Source: Bacillota bacterium
GTDB lineage: Bacteria; Bacillota; Clostridia; Oscillospirales; Acutalibacteraceae
Assembly (NCBI GenBank): GCA_029005175.1
Contig: JAQXFQ010000153.1
Span: 1 to 45,743, forward strand
Reading direction: 5' to 3'
Length of the DNA: 45,743 bases
The notes beneath the pieces were generated by a model. The model was not told where the DNA came from. It was given only the letters and a program-made list of their open reading frames with translations, and did not search any database. The first letter of the stretch is position 1. Each line of letters opens with the position of its first letter. This document shows positions 39,763 to 45,743 of the stretch, in pieces. The translations under genes and the position numbers were made by a program.

Positions 39763-40188
39763 TTAATTTTCGTTTTCTTCCTGTTGACTTTGGTATATTA
39801 CATTGTCACGAGCGTTCATCAGGACCTCCACCTTATCAATATAAACTGTGGTGTAGCCGTACTTATCGGTTTTGAGTCCGCTGCGTGTAGTCATCTTCAC
39901 TCTCGAACCGACCTCAATATCAGTAGCTTCGCAAGACTTGCCGTTTTCGTCAAAGAATTCACAACTGTCCGGTTCAAATCTTATAAAAAGCTTTTCGGAA
40001 TCAGCAGTATAAGCTCCGTCTTTCTTGTCAAAGTTATCCACCCTTGCTGCTCCGGAATTTATTTCAACTACATCGCCTATGATGTATTGTTCTGTACTCA
40101 TATTGTTTATAAGCAATACTAATCCGACAAAAGCAATAATAACAATGACAATCCAAAGTGCGTACGATTTTAAAAATTTTTTTATCAA
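39763..40188 (-). CDS. Membrane-anchored small protein, unknown
   Basis: A 141-residue protein with one N-terminal transmembrane helix (ALWIVIVIIAFVGLVLLI) and a beta-rich soluble part: QYIIGDVVEINSGAARVDNF, KLFIRFEPDSCEFFDENG, EVGSRVKMTTRSG, TTVYIDKVEVL. The pattern suggests a small OB-like or DUF3221-type extracytoplasmic domain, but I cannot name the family. RBS GGGAGAG precedes the ATG. It is a single-gene unit. Confidence 0.65.
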   Translation of the reverse strand: MIKKFLKSYALWIVIVIIAFVGLVLLINNMSTEQYIIGDVVEINSGAARVDNFDKKDGAYTADSEKLFIRFEPDSCEFFDENGKSCEATDIEVGSRVKMTTRSGLKTDKYGYTTVYIDKVEVLMNARDNVIYQSQQEENEN

Positions 40189-40399
40189 GTCAAACTCTCC
40201 CTTTTGGAAAATAATAATGCCTTTAAGGATTTTTTATAAGCATTTTGTAATACGAGTTACTCACAAAAACAACTGAATAAAAACAATTATATTTAATATA
40301 ATATATTAAAAAAATCAAAAAATCAAGATTATTTTAATAAATAATTCCAAAAAATCAGAAAAAAAGTCGGTCAAGTATATGCATGGAATTACAATCCGA
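40189..40399. other. AT-rich intergenic region
   Basis: The upstream region of the 141-residue gene; AT-rich with no ORF of note. Apart from the degenerate repeat that follows at 40400, nothing was recognised before the small-RNA promoter at 40558. Confidence 0.4.
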
Positions 40400-40462
40400 A
40401 ATATCAGAATCAATGGCTTCGCCTAACCAATCAGAATGATTGTGTAATCAGCGTATCCTTAA
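40400..40462. repeat. Degenerate type B palindromic repeat
   Basis: AGAATCAATGGCTTCGCC and TAATCAGCGTATCCTTAA parallel the right half of the type B copy (AGAATCGATGGCTGCGCC, TAATCAGTGTATCCCTAA), with an extra internal AATCAG-containing stretch. The left half is lost or eroded. Confidence 0.6.
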
Positions 40463-40557
40463 AGGTTATCATTATTTTAAATTTGTAAATATATTATCAT
40501 ATTTGAAATAAATCTAAATAAAATAATAAAAAATTGTAATTAAATATTAAAAAACTC

Positions 40558-40586
40558 TTGACATTTTCATTTTTTTGTAATATAAT
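40558..40586 (+). promoter_or_regulatory. Strong promoter of candidate small RNA
   Basis: TTGACA, 17-nt spacer, TATAAT: a full consensus sigma-A-type promoter with no coding sequence downstream on this strand for 1.7 kb. Confidence 0.85.
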
Positions 40587-40592
40587 TTTAAC

Positions 40593-40816
40593 CGTTGAAG
40601 GGATACCGCTAATTGACAAATTTGTTAATTTTTGTCGCATATTCTTAATGACGCGGACATATGGTATGCTGCAATTTGATTCCGCAATTTCTTCAACCGT
40701 AAATTTGATTATGTCTTTTTATATCGTTCCCCATCCACAAATTGCAAAGCCGTCCTTACCGCAGAGGGCGGTTTTGTACTATTTACACATAAATTTTATT
40801 TATGTGTAAATTTTCA
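40593..40816 (+). ncRNA. Candidate small RNA of about 220 nt
   Basis: It follows a consensus promoter and ends at terminator hairpins. The predicted fold is nested: GTTGAAG (40594) pairs with CTTCAAC (40691); inside it, CCGC/GCGG encloses GACAAA/TTTGTC. A second stem, CAAAGCCGTCC/GGGCGGTTTTG, lies at 40745-40776, then the palindromic terminator. The 83-codon track ORF here starts upstream of the promoter's -10 and has no ribosome binding site. No Rfam family was recognised by eye. No gene follows on the plus strand, so it is more likely a trans-acting RNA than a riboswitch. Confidence 0.55.
40783..40816 (+). terminator. Terminator of the candidate small RNA
   Basis: Perfect 13-bp inverted repeat TTTACACATAAAT / ATTTATGTGTAAA followed by TTTT. 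Confidence 0.7.
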
Positions 40817-40864
40817 TCAACAGATTTTTTATTCGCAGCTTTTTGACATTGATACATACAAATA

Positions 40865-40915
40865 AAAAACCTCCTGTTGTCGGTTTATTTATTTCTGACA
40901 ACAGGAGGTTTTTGG
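40865..40915. terminator. Bidirectional terminator after the ECF S-component gene
   Basis: Perfect 17-bp stem AAAAACCTCCTGTTGTC / GACAACAGGAGGTTTTT with a 17-nt loop. It ends the cobalamin-controlled minus-strand operon. Confidence 0.92.
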
Positions 40916-40945
40916 TTGTATTTTGTATAATGTACAAATTGCAAT

Positions 40946-41458
40946 TTATCGGGTGCTTTTTTCGGCAATCCGTATAGCAGAGGCTATCGGAATAATAAGT
41001 ATTCCGCAGAAGAAATTGCTGAATCCGTGAACGATGTCCCATGGCAAGCCTGCGATAATCCACGCTATCATGCCTTTGAAATCCAGCCCGAAAAGCAGTG
41101 CCTGCGCCGGAGCATACAATGTGCCGAACAAAAATCCGTGTGCGGCACATACCGCCATATAAACCAAAGGCTGAATTTTTTTCGGCATATCCTGCGGCAG
41201 CAGCATCACCGCTCCCCACAGGATTGTCCATATATACAGATACGGAATCCACCAGGTCGCAAAACCCGAAAAAAAACCGTTTAAAAAAACATATATATAA
41301 ATCGGATATAGAGCTTTTTTTCTGTAAACGAGGGTAATCGCAACAGTGAATACACCCAGCAGATGAACATTCGGCAGAATTTCAAGCACCAGCTTGGAGG
41401 CATACATAAGTGCGCCCAGCATACCGAAAACTGCAATTTCTTTAACATTAGGCTTCAC
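40946..41458 (-). CDS. ECF transporter S component, probably for a corrinoid
   Basis: A 170-residue membrane protein with five or six hydrophobic helices and a short cytoplasmic N-terminus (KEIAVFGMLGALMYASKLVL), typical of substrate-binding S components that share an EcfAA'T energising module encoded elsewhere. The HLLGVFTVAITLVYRKKALY and PWDIVHGFSNFFCGILIIP segments fit the S-component plan. It follows the DUF4430 lipoprotein gene by 2 bp and lies under a cobalamin riboswitch, so vitamin B12 or a precursor is the likely substrate. No ATPase or T component is in the window. Confidence 0.85.
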   Translation of the reverse strand: MKPNVKEIAVFGMLGALMYASKLVLEILPNVHLLGVFTVAITLVYRKKALYPIYIYVFLNGFFSGFATWWIPYLYIWTILWGAVMLLPQDMPKKIQPLVYMAVCAAHGFLFGTLYAPAQALLFGLDFKGMIAWIIAGLPWDIVHGFSNFFCGILIIPIASAIRIAEKSTR

Positions 41459-41460
41459 GA

Positions 41461-41931
41461 TTACTCGACCTTAAAGGTGTAAGTTTCGCCGCTCTTGACG
41501 GGAGTAGAGTCTACGCCTGTTGAAGCGTATTCCCCATTAATATAGAACGCCCAATATTTGCCGTCCTTATCATAATCAACAGTAACTCCGTTTACTGTTT
41601 TTACATAAAGGCCGTAGGAGCTTTCTTCGCCTGCAATCAGTTCAAGCTCAAGCAGTGCCTCGCCAACTGTAGTTTTATCGGTGTGAATCTCAAACTTTGT
41701 TTCCAGGCCGTCTTTATCAGTGACGTTGAAGAAAAACTCGGTTTTACCCTCGCCCAGCACAGTAACGTCATCAGACTCAGATGATGAAACTTGTACTTCG
41801 CTTGATACGTTCGATGTATCATCGGAAACGTTTTTGTTGCCGTTACAACCGGTTGTAACCAGTGCCATAGCCGCAATAAGCACAGTACAAAGGAAGAGCG
41901 ACAACGATTTTTTAATTCGTGTCATTTGCAT
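41461..41931 (-). CDS. DUF4430 lipoprotein, candidate corrinoid-binding protein
   Basis: A secreted lipoprotein of about 156 residues: signal peptide (SLSLFLCTVLIAAMALVTTGC, lipobox VTTGC), a Ser/Asp-rich linker, then a DUF4430 domain with EFFFNVTDKDGLETKFEIHT, TVGEALLELELIAGE, GLYVKTVNGVTVDYDKDGKYWAFYINGEYA and PVKSGETYTFKVE. DUF4430 is related to the C-terminal beta domain of animal transcobalamin and intrinsic factor, which contacts cobalamin. With the riboswitch upstream and the ECF S component 2 bp downstream, a role in capturing B12 or cobinamide at the cell surface is likely. ATG 41931 has GGAG at 10 nt; the first ATG (41940) nearly touches that site. Confidence 0.9.
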   Translation of the reverse strand: MQMTRIKKSLSLFLCTVLIAAMALVTTGCNGNKNVSDDTSNVSSEVQVSSSESDDVTVLGEGKTEFFFNVTDKDGLETKFEIHTDKTTVGEALLELELIAGEESSYGLYVKTVNGVTVDYDKDGKYWAFYINGEYASTGVDSTPVKSGETYTFKVE

Positions 41932-41949
41932 AAATTGCATTCTCCTTAA

Positions 41950-42155
41950 AAAATTATTATCTCTTGACCGGCACTCGCAGTCAGTGTAATGAGATTTTTG
42001 CTTTTCAATTATTTCGACTTAATGCATTATTGCCCACCTTCTCGGATTTTTCCAATGGCGTATCCCCGAATGCGGCTTCGGTTAAGAGCAATAACTTTAT
42101 GTGCAATTCACGGCGACGTGCTCGTACAGGATTCTCACCTGTTTCCTTGATAAGC
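41950..42155 (-). promoter_or_regulatory. Cobalamin riboswitch
   Basis: The minus-strand leader contains the conserved cobalamin aptamer parts in order: ACAGGTGAGAATCCTGT (the GGTGAAAATCC-type element), GAGCACGTCGCCGTGA, GCCATTGGAAAAATCCGAGA followed by AGGTGGGC (the CCACTG..GGGAAGG box), AAGTCGAAATAATTG, and ACTGACTGCGAGTGCCGGT near the 3' end (AGCCAGGAGACCTGCCGGT-like). The leader of about 215 nt starts from a clear promoter and ends at the AAGGAG site of the DUF4430 gene. Such riboswitches usually repress transport or synthesis genes when cobalamin is abundant. The expression platform is not clear; CCGGTC near the end may sequester or free the start region. Confidence 0.85.
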
Positions 42156-42161
42156 TTTGAT

Positions 42162-42190
42162 ATTATAGCACATTATCAGTGCGGATTCAA
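42162..42190 (-). promoter_or_regulatory. Promoter of the cobalamin-controlled operon
   Basis: Minus strand: TTGAAT, 17-nt spacer, TATAAT, starting the riboswitch leader near 42155. Confidence 0.8.
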
Positions 42191-42297
42191 CCTCAAAAAA
42201 ATATTTTTTTAATTTTACATTCGTATAATGTTTAATTTACAAACTCAGAGCGTTATCCTTGGAAAAAATATATGTACTGACTTTTTGGAAATAATAT

Positions 42298-42311
42298 GGA
42301 TACGCTGAATA
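42298..42311. repeat. Left-end fragment of the type A repeat
   Basis: GGATACGCTGAATA is identical to the end of the type A copies, but no inner arm or right end follows. It lies 20 bp before the nicotinamidase-like gene. Confidence 0.5.
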
Positions 42312-42331
42312 GTTAAAGTGAGGATTCGTTT

Positions 42332-42856
42332 ATGAAATGTCTTATTGTTGTAGATTACCAGGTAGATTTTGTTAAGGGAAAGCTTGGTTTTGACAAAGCC
42401 GCTATGCTTGAAGATAAAATCGCGCAAAAAATATCCGAATACCGCGCCTCCGGCGGAGAAATAATATTTACATTCGACACGCATTATGAAAATTACATGC
42501 AGACACGGGAGGGAAGAAATCTGCCGGTTGCTCACTGTATTGAAGGAACAGAGGGGCACATGCTTTATGGAAAAGTTGCCGCCGCTGTGACTGCTGCCGA
42601 CAAATGTATATATAAATCAGCCTTCGGCTCAGATGAACTGATGGATTACCTGCGCAGCAAGCATTACGAAAGCATAGAACTGGTGGGCGTTGTTTCAAAT
42701 ATCTGCGTTATATCCAACGCTGTAATAGCCAAAACTGCCCTGCCCGAAGTGCCGGTCATCGTAGACGCGTCATGCACGGCAAGCAACGATGAAAAACTGC
42801 ACAATGCTGCACTTGACATAATGCAGGGACTTCATATCAACGTGATAAACAGATAG
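42332..42856 (+). CDS. pncA: Isochorismatase-family cysteine hydrolase, probable nicotinamidase
   Basis: A 174-residue protein. The catalytic triad is visible as Asp in IVVDYQVDFVKG (residue 8 or 11), Lys in CIYKSAFGS near residue 92, and Cys in VGVVSNICVISNAVIAK near residue 123; TFDTHYENYM and PVAHCIEGTEGH supply metal-site and family features. Nicotinamidase hydrolyses nicotinamide to nicotinate. pncB follows 56 bp downstream, which strongly favours that role over other isochorismatase-family amidases. A GAGG site precedes the ATG. Confidence 0.88.
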   Translation: MKCLIVVDYQVDFVKGKLGFDKAAMLEDKIAQKISEYRASGGEIIFTFDTHYENYMQTREGRNLPVAHCIEGTEGHMLYGKVAAAVTAADKCIYKSAFGSDELMDYLRSKHYESIELVGVVSNICVISNAVIAKTALPEVPVIVDASCTASNDEKLHNAALDIMQGLHINVINR

Positions 42857-42912
42857 GCCTCAAAAGCTGCATACAATAATCAACATTGTTTATATAAGGC
42901 GGTGTGATAATT

Positions 42913-44352
42913 ATGACCGAACGAAATTTAAGCATGCTTTGTGATTTTTACGAGCTTACCATGTCAAACGGCTATTTTAAAAACGGCATGTACAAGCGCA
43001 CGGTTTATTTTGATTTGTTTTTCCGCAAGGTTCCCGACAATGGCGGTTTTGCGATTGCCGCAGGTTTGGAACAGGTGGTGGATTATATCAAAAATCTTCA
43101 TTTCAGTGCAGACGATATAGACTTTCTGCGCTCCAAGGAAATTTTCGATGAGGGTTTTCTGTCATATCTTTCGGATTTTTCATTTAAGGGGGATATTTAT
43201 GCTATCCCTGAGGGTACGCCCGTTTTTCCTAACGAACCGCTCATTACAGTCAAGGCGTCGGCTATCGACGCTCAATTAATTGAAACATATCTTCTTCTCG
43301 CAATCAATCACCAATCGCTTATTGCGACCAAAGCAAACCGCATTGTCCGTGCGTCCGACGGACGGACCGTAATGGAATTCGGCTCGCGGCGGGCTCAGGG
43401 AGCTGACGGTGCGATAATAGGCGCGAGGGCGGCATATATAGGCGGCTGCGGCGGCACAGCATGCACGATAGCCGACGAACTTTACGGTGTGCCCTCGGGC
43501 GGTACTATGGCGCATGCCTGGATACAGATGTTTGACAGCGAATATGAAGCCTTCAAATGCTATTGCCGGATGTATCCGAACAATGCCACACTGCTGGTAG
43601 ATACCTATAACACTCTCAAAAGCGGTGTCCCAAATGCGATTAAGGTATTCAAAGAGGAATTAATTCCTAAAGGAATAAGGAGTTTCGCCATTCGGCTGGA
43701 TTCGGGTGATATATCCTATCTCTCCAAAAAAGCGCGGCAAATGTTGGATGATGCGGGATTACCCGATTGCAAAATTGTTGCCTCGAACTCACTGGACGAA
43801 TATCTGATACGCGACCTTATGCTTCAGGGCGCTAAGGTGGACATGTTTGGCGTAGGTGAATGCATTATCACATCAAAAAGCTCACCTGTGTTCGGCGGGG
43901 TTTACAAGCTGGTTGCTGTTGAAAGCGAGCAGGGCGAAATCATACCGAAAATCAAAATCAGCGAAAATACAACTAAAATTACTACGCCGCATTTCAAGAA
44001 AATTTACCGTTTTTTTGACAATGACAGCGGCAAGGCATTGGCAGACCAGCTTTGCGTTTATGATGAAACAATCGACGAGGGCAAGCCGCTCACGATATTC
44101 GACCCCAACGCCGCATGGAAAACCAAAACTCTAACAAATTTCACTGCACACGAATTGCAGGTGCCTGTTTTTATAAACGGCAGATTGGTCTATAAATTGC
44201 CTGACATCAGCCAAATAAGGGAATATTGCGCACAGCAGCTCGAATTGCTGTGGGACGAGGTGAAGCGATTTGAAAATCCGCATAATTACTATGTTGACCT
44301 GTCGCAAAAGCTGTGGAATATCAAAAATCAGCTTATCGAACATCATGAATAA
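42913..44352 (+). CDS. pncB: Nicotinate phosphoribosyltransferase
   Basis: A 479-residue enzyme that forms nicotinate mononucleotide from nicotinate and PRPP with ATP. The family features are LSMLCDFYELTMSNGYF, VYFDLFFRKVPDNGGFAIAAG, NHQSLIATKANRIV, VMEFGSRRAQGADGAI, IGGCGGTACTIADELYG and GTMAHAWIQMF (phosphoacceptor His region), DTYNTLKSGVPNAI, and RLDSGDISYLSKKAR. The start is taken at ATG 42913 after AAGGCGGTG; the track's GTG lies 9 bases earlier. It is the second gene of a NAD salvage operon with pncA. Confidence 0.95.
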   Translation: MTERNLSMLCDFYELTMSNGYFKNGMYKRTVYFDLFFRKVPDNGGFAIAAGLEQVVDYIKNLHFSADDIDFLRSKEIFDEGFLSYLSDFSFKGDIYAIPEGTPVFPNEPLITVKASAIDAQLIETYLLLAINHQSLIATKANRIVRASDGRTVMEFGSRRAQGADGAIIGARAAYIGGCGGTACTIADELYGVPSGGTMAHAWIQMFDSEYEAFKCYCRMYPNNATLLVDTYNTLKSGVPNAIKVFKEELIPKGIRSFAIRLDSGDISYLSKKARQMLDDAGLPDCKIVASNSLDEYLIRDLMLQGAKVDMFGVGECIITSKSSPVFGGVYKLVAVESEQGEIIPKIKISENTTKITTPHFKKIYRFFDNDSGKALADQLCVYDETIDEGKPLTIFDPNAAWKTKTLTNFTAHELQVPVFINGRLVYKLPDISQIREYCAQQLELLWDEVKRFENPHNYYVDLSQKLWNIKNQLIEHHE

Positions 44353-44370
44353 AAATATCTCAAAAAGCGT

Positions 44371-44398
44371 TTGAAGGCTCTTTTTAGCTGTATAATAA
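44371..44398 (+). promoter_or_regulatory. Promoter-like element upstream of the ferredoxin gene
   Basis: TTGAAG, 16-nt spacer, TAATAA (overlapping TATAAT at 14 nt). Confidence 0.45.
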
Positions 44399-44401
44399 AT
44401 G

Positions 44402-44413
44402 GAAAATATTTTC
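44402..44413. promoter_or_regulatory. Perfect 12-bp palindrome GAAAATATTTTC
   Basis: It lies just downstream of the -10 of the promoter-like element before the ferredoxin-hcp genes, the position of a repressor site. No known consensus was matched with confidence. Confidence 0.3.
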
Positions 44414-44499
44414 AAAGCATTGGAAAGTTTAAGAGCAATAATTAGGATAATAATAAAATTGATGAGGAAAAATCAGTTTAATTTAGCGGAGGTGTATTT

Positions 44500-44685
44500 A
44501 TGCATGTTAAAGTAAACGAAAATTGTATCGGATGCGGATTGTGCGTTAATATTTGTCCCGAGGTATTTGTCATGACAGACGCAGGCGTTGCTGCCGCAAA
44601 GGATGATATTCCACAAGTGCAAGGGGACTTAATCCGGGAGGCAGCTGACAGTTGTCCCGTAGAGGCGATTGAAGCAGAATTGTAA
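44500..44685 (+). CDS. Ferredoxin, 4Fe-4S type
   Basis: A 61-residue acidic ferredoxin. The N-terminal NCIGCGLCVNICPEVF supplies the Cys cluster ligands (C-x2-C-x2-C and a following CP), and the C-terminal SCPVEAIEAEL supplies a further CP. The spacing is that of small mono-cluster ferredoxins. RBS GGAGG precedes the ATG. hcp follows 40 bp downstream, so the ferredoxin may be the electron donor for hydroxylamine or NO reduction by Hcp. Confidence 0.92.
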   Translation: MHVKVNENCIGCGLCVNICPEVFVMTDAGVAAAKDDIPQVQGDLIREAADSCPVEAIEAEL

Positions 44686-44725
44686 TTTTATCAACAAAAT
44701 GGAATAATAAGTTTGGAGGAAGCAA

Positions 44726-45743
44726 ATGAAGGATATGTTTTGTTTTCAGTGTCAGCAAACTGCCCACAATATAGCCTGTGAGGGTAAAGCGGGAGTCTGT
44801 GGAAAGAAATCCGATACCGCAAATTATCAGGACGAGCTTGTAGGTGCGCTTATAGGACTTGCAAGAGCAGCAAAATCCGGCAATCCGACAGCTCATACGG
44901 ACGAACTTGTGATGAAAGGTCTTTTCACTACACTCACAAATGTAAATTTTGACAATGTAGCGATTAAAAAAATAAAGACTGAAATTGAAACAGAAAAGGG
45001 CAGAATAAACAGCGAAAAATTTGAAGATTATGATTTGAAAAATATTTGGGAAGATCACGAAGATATCCGTTCTCTTAAATCATTGATACTGTTCGGGATA
45101 AAGGGTATGTCGGCTTATGCTTATCATGCGTTTGTTCTGGGCAAAACCGACAGTGAAGTCAACGGCTTTTTCTATGAGGCACTGTACACCCTGGGAGAAA
45201 AGAAAGGTGCAGATGAATTGCTTAATCTTGTCTTAAAAACGGGCGAAGTTAATTTTAAATGTATGGCTTTGCTCGACGAGGCAAATACCGAAGCATATGG
45301 AAATCCCGTGCCGACAGAAGTTCCTCTCACGATTGAAAAGGGACCGTTTATCGTGGTTAGCGGTCACGACTTGCACGATTTAAAGCTTTTGCTTGAACAG
45401 ACTGAGGGCAAGGGAATAAATATCTACACACACAGCGAAATGCTGCCTGCTCACGGCTATCCCGAACTGAAAAAATATCCGCAGCTTAAAGGTAATTTCG
45501 GTACGGGCTGGCAAAATCAGCAGTCGGAATTTCACAACATTCCTGCCCCGATTCTGTTCACCACAAATTGCCTTATGCCCGTGAGAGAAAGCTACAGCGA
45601 CAGGGTTTTCACTACCTCTGTGGTGTCCTACCCGGAAATAGTTCACATCGGTGAGGATAAAGACTTTACTCCAATTATCCAAAAAGCGATTGAGTGCGGC
45701 GGTTATGACGAGGACAAAGAAATGAGGGGAATGAACGGCGGCA
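44726..45743 (+). CDS. hcp: Hybrid cluster protein (hydroxylamine reductase), partial
   Basis: The gene runs off the right edge after about 339 codons. The N-terminus MKDMFCFQCQQTAHNIACEGKAGVCG carries the four Cys of the proximal cubane cluster (C-x2-C-x8-C-x5-C type). Downstream, LFGIKGMSAYAYHAF, the VVSGHDLHDLKLLLEQT segment with cluster-ligand His, NIYTHSEMLPAHGYPELKKY, and ILFTTNCLMPV with a cluster Cys are typical of class I Hcp. Hcp reduces NO or hydroxylamine and protects anaerobes from nitrosative stress. The GGAGGA site and short gap to the ferredoxin gene indicate one operon. Confidence 0.96.
   Translation, partial: MKDMFCFQCQQTAHNIACEGKAGVCGKKSDTANYQDELVGALIGLARAAKSGNPTAHTDELVMKGLFTTLTNVNFDNVAIKKIKTEIETEKGRINSEKFEDYDLKNIWEDHEDIRSLKSLILFGIKGMSAYAYHAFVLGKTDSEVNGFFYEALYTLGEKKGADELLNLVLKTGEVNFKCMALLDEANTEAYGNPVPTEVPLTIEKGPFIVVSGHDLHDLKLLLEQTEGKGINIYTHSEMLPAHGYPELKKYPQLKGNFGTGWQNQQSEFHNIPAPILFTTNCLMPVRESYSDRVFTTSVVSYPEIVHIGEDKDFTPIIQKAIECGGYDEDKEMRGMNGG

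Noticed and set aside
40558-40809. Plus-strand ORF of 83 codons over the candidate small RNA
   Set aside because: Its first codon overlaps the -35 box of the promoter, so it cannot be translated from that transcript, and no internal start has a ribosome binding site.

Overview
The window looks like a chromosomal segment of an anaerobic, low-to-moderate GC Bacillota bacterium of class Clostridia, probably of the Oscillospiraceae/Ruminococcaceae type. The basis is the gene set: Firmicutes-style 6S RNA, DUF1292, YqzL-RecO, MutS2, long-form HPF, a YozG/DUF2975 pair, ECF transporter parts, ferredoxin with hybrid-cluster protein, many TTG starts and strong AGGAGG-type ribosome binding sites. No rRNA, tRNA, CRISPR array, phage module or transposase gene was seen. 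The genus cannot be fixed from the sequence alone.

Layout. 1-4.8 kb: the start of pyrK (minus, running off the left edge), then a LacI-type regulator, a MATE exporter, a WYL-domain regulator and a GyrI-like effector-binding protein. 4.8-6.9 kb: an RNA-rich stretch with a 6S RNA (minus), a DUF1292 gene (minus) and, from a divergent strong promoter, a purine-rich transcript of about 1.2 kb with no credible ORF, many small hairpins and a terminator. 7-12 kb: a metallophosphoesterase-like protein with a degraded active site, pyrC, pyrF and a NagZ-like GH3 enzyme. 12-17.8 kb (minus): a glycolytic cluster pgk-tpiA-gpmI, a HAD phosphatase and DegV. 18-24.6 kb: era, yqzL, recO, mutS2, a YpmS-like membrane protein and hpf. 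25-34 kb: mostly regulators and membrane proteins (MerR/TipAS, AEC transporter, YozG/DUF2975, FMN-binding-like, DUF1275, and a large lipoprotein with a proline-rich tail).

34-39.5 kb (minus): a phosphonate biosynthesis cluster. It has PEP mutase fused to an N-terminal cytidylyltransferase domain, phosphonopyruvate decarboxylase, and a sugar-nucleotidyltransferase/iron-alcohol-dehydrogenase fusion. Together these could make 2-hydroxyethylphosphonate and activate it as a CMP derivative. A GNAT and a TcdA gene follow. 40.5-42.2 kb: a candidate small RNA (plus), then a cobalamin riboswitch driving a DUF4430 lipoprotein and an ECF S component (minus), which reads as a B12 or corrinoid uptake module. 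42.3-45.7 kb: the NAD salvage genes pncA-like and pncB, a ferredoxin and the start of hcp.

A family of short palindromic repeats of about 80-97 bp, ending in GGATACGCTGAATAA-like sequence, is scattered between genes: four full copies, one related variant and at least two remnants. One copy, in the hpf leader, has itself been invaded by a second, unrelated 101-bp inverted-repeat element with a TTA duplication.

Strongest leads: the 1.2-kb structured non-coding transcript, the phosphonate fusion cluster, the riboswitch-controlled DUF4430/ECF pair and the nested miniature elements. All calls come from reading the sequence; no database search or folding software was used.
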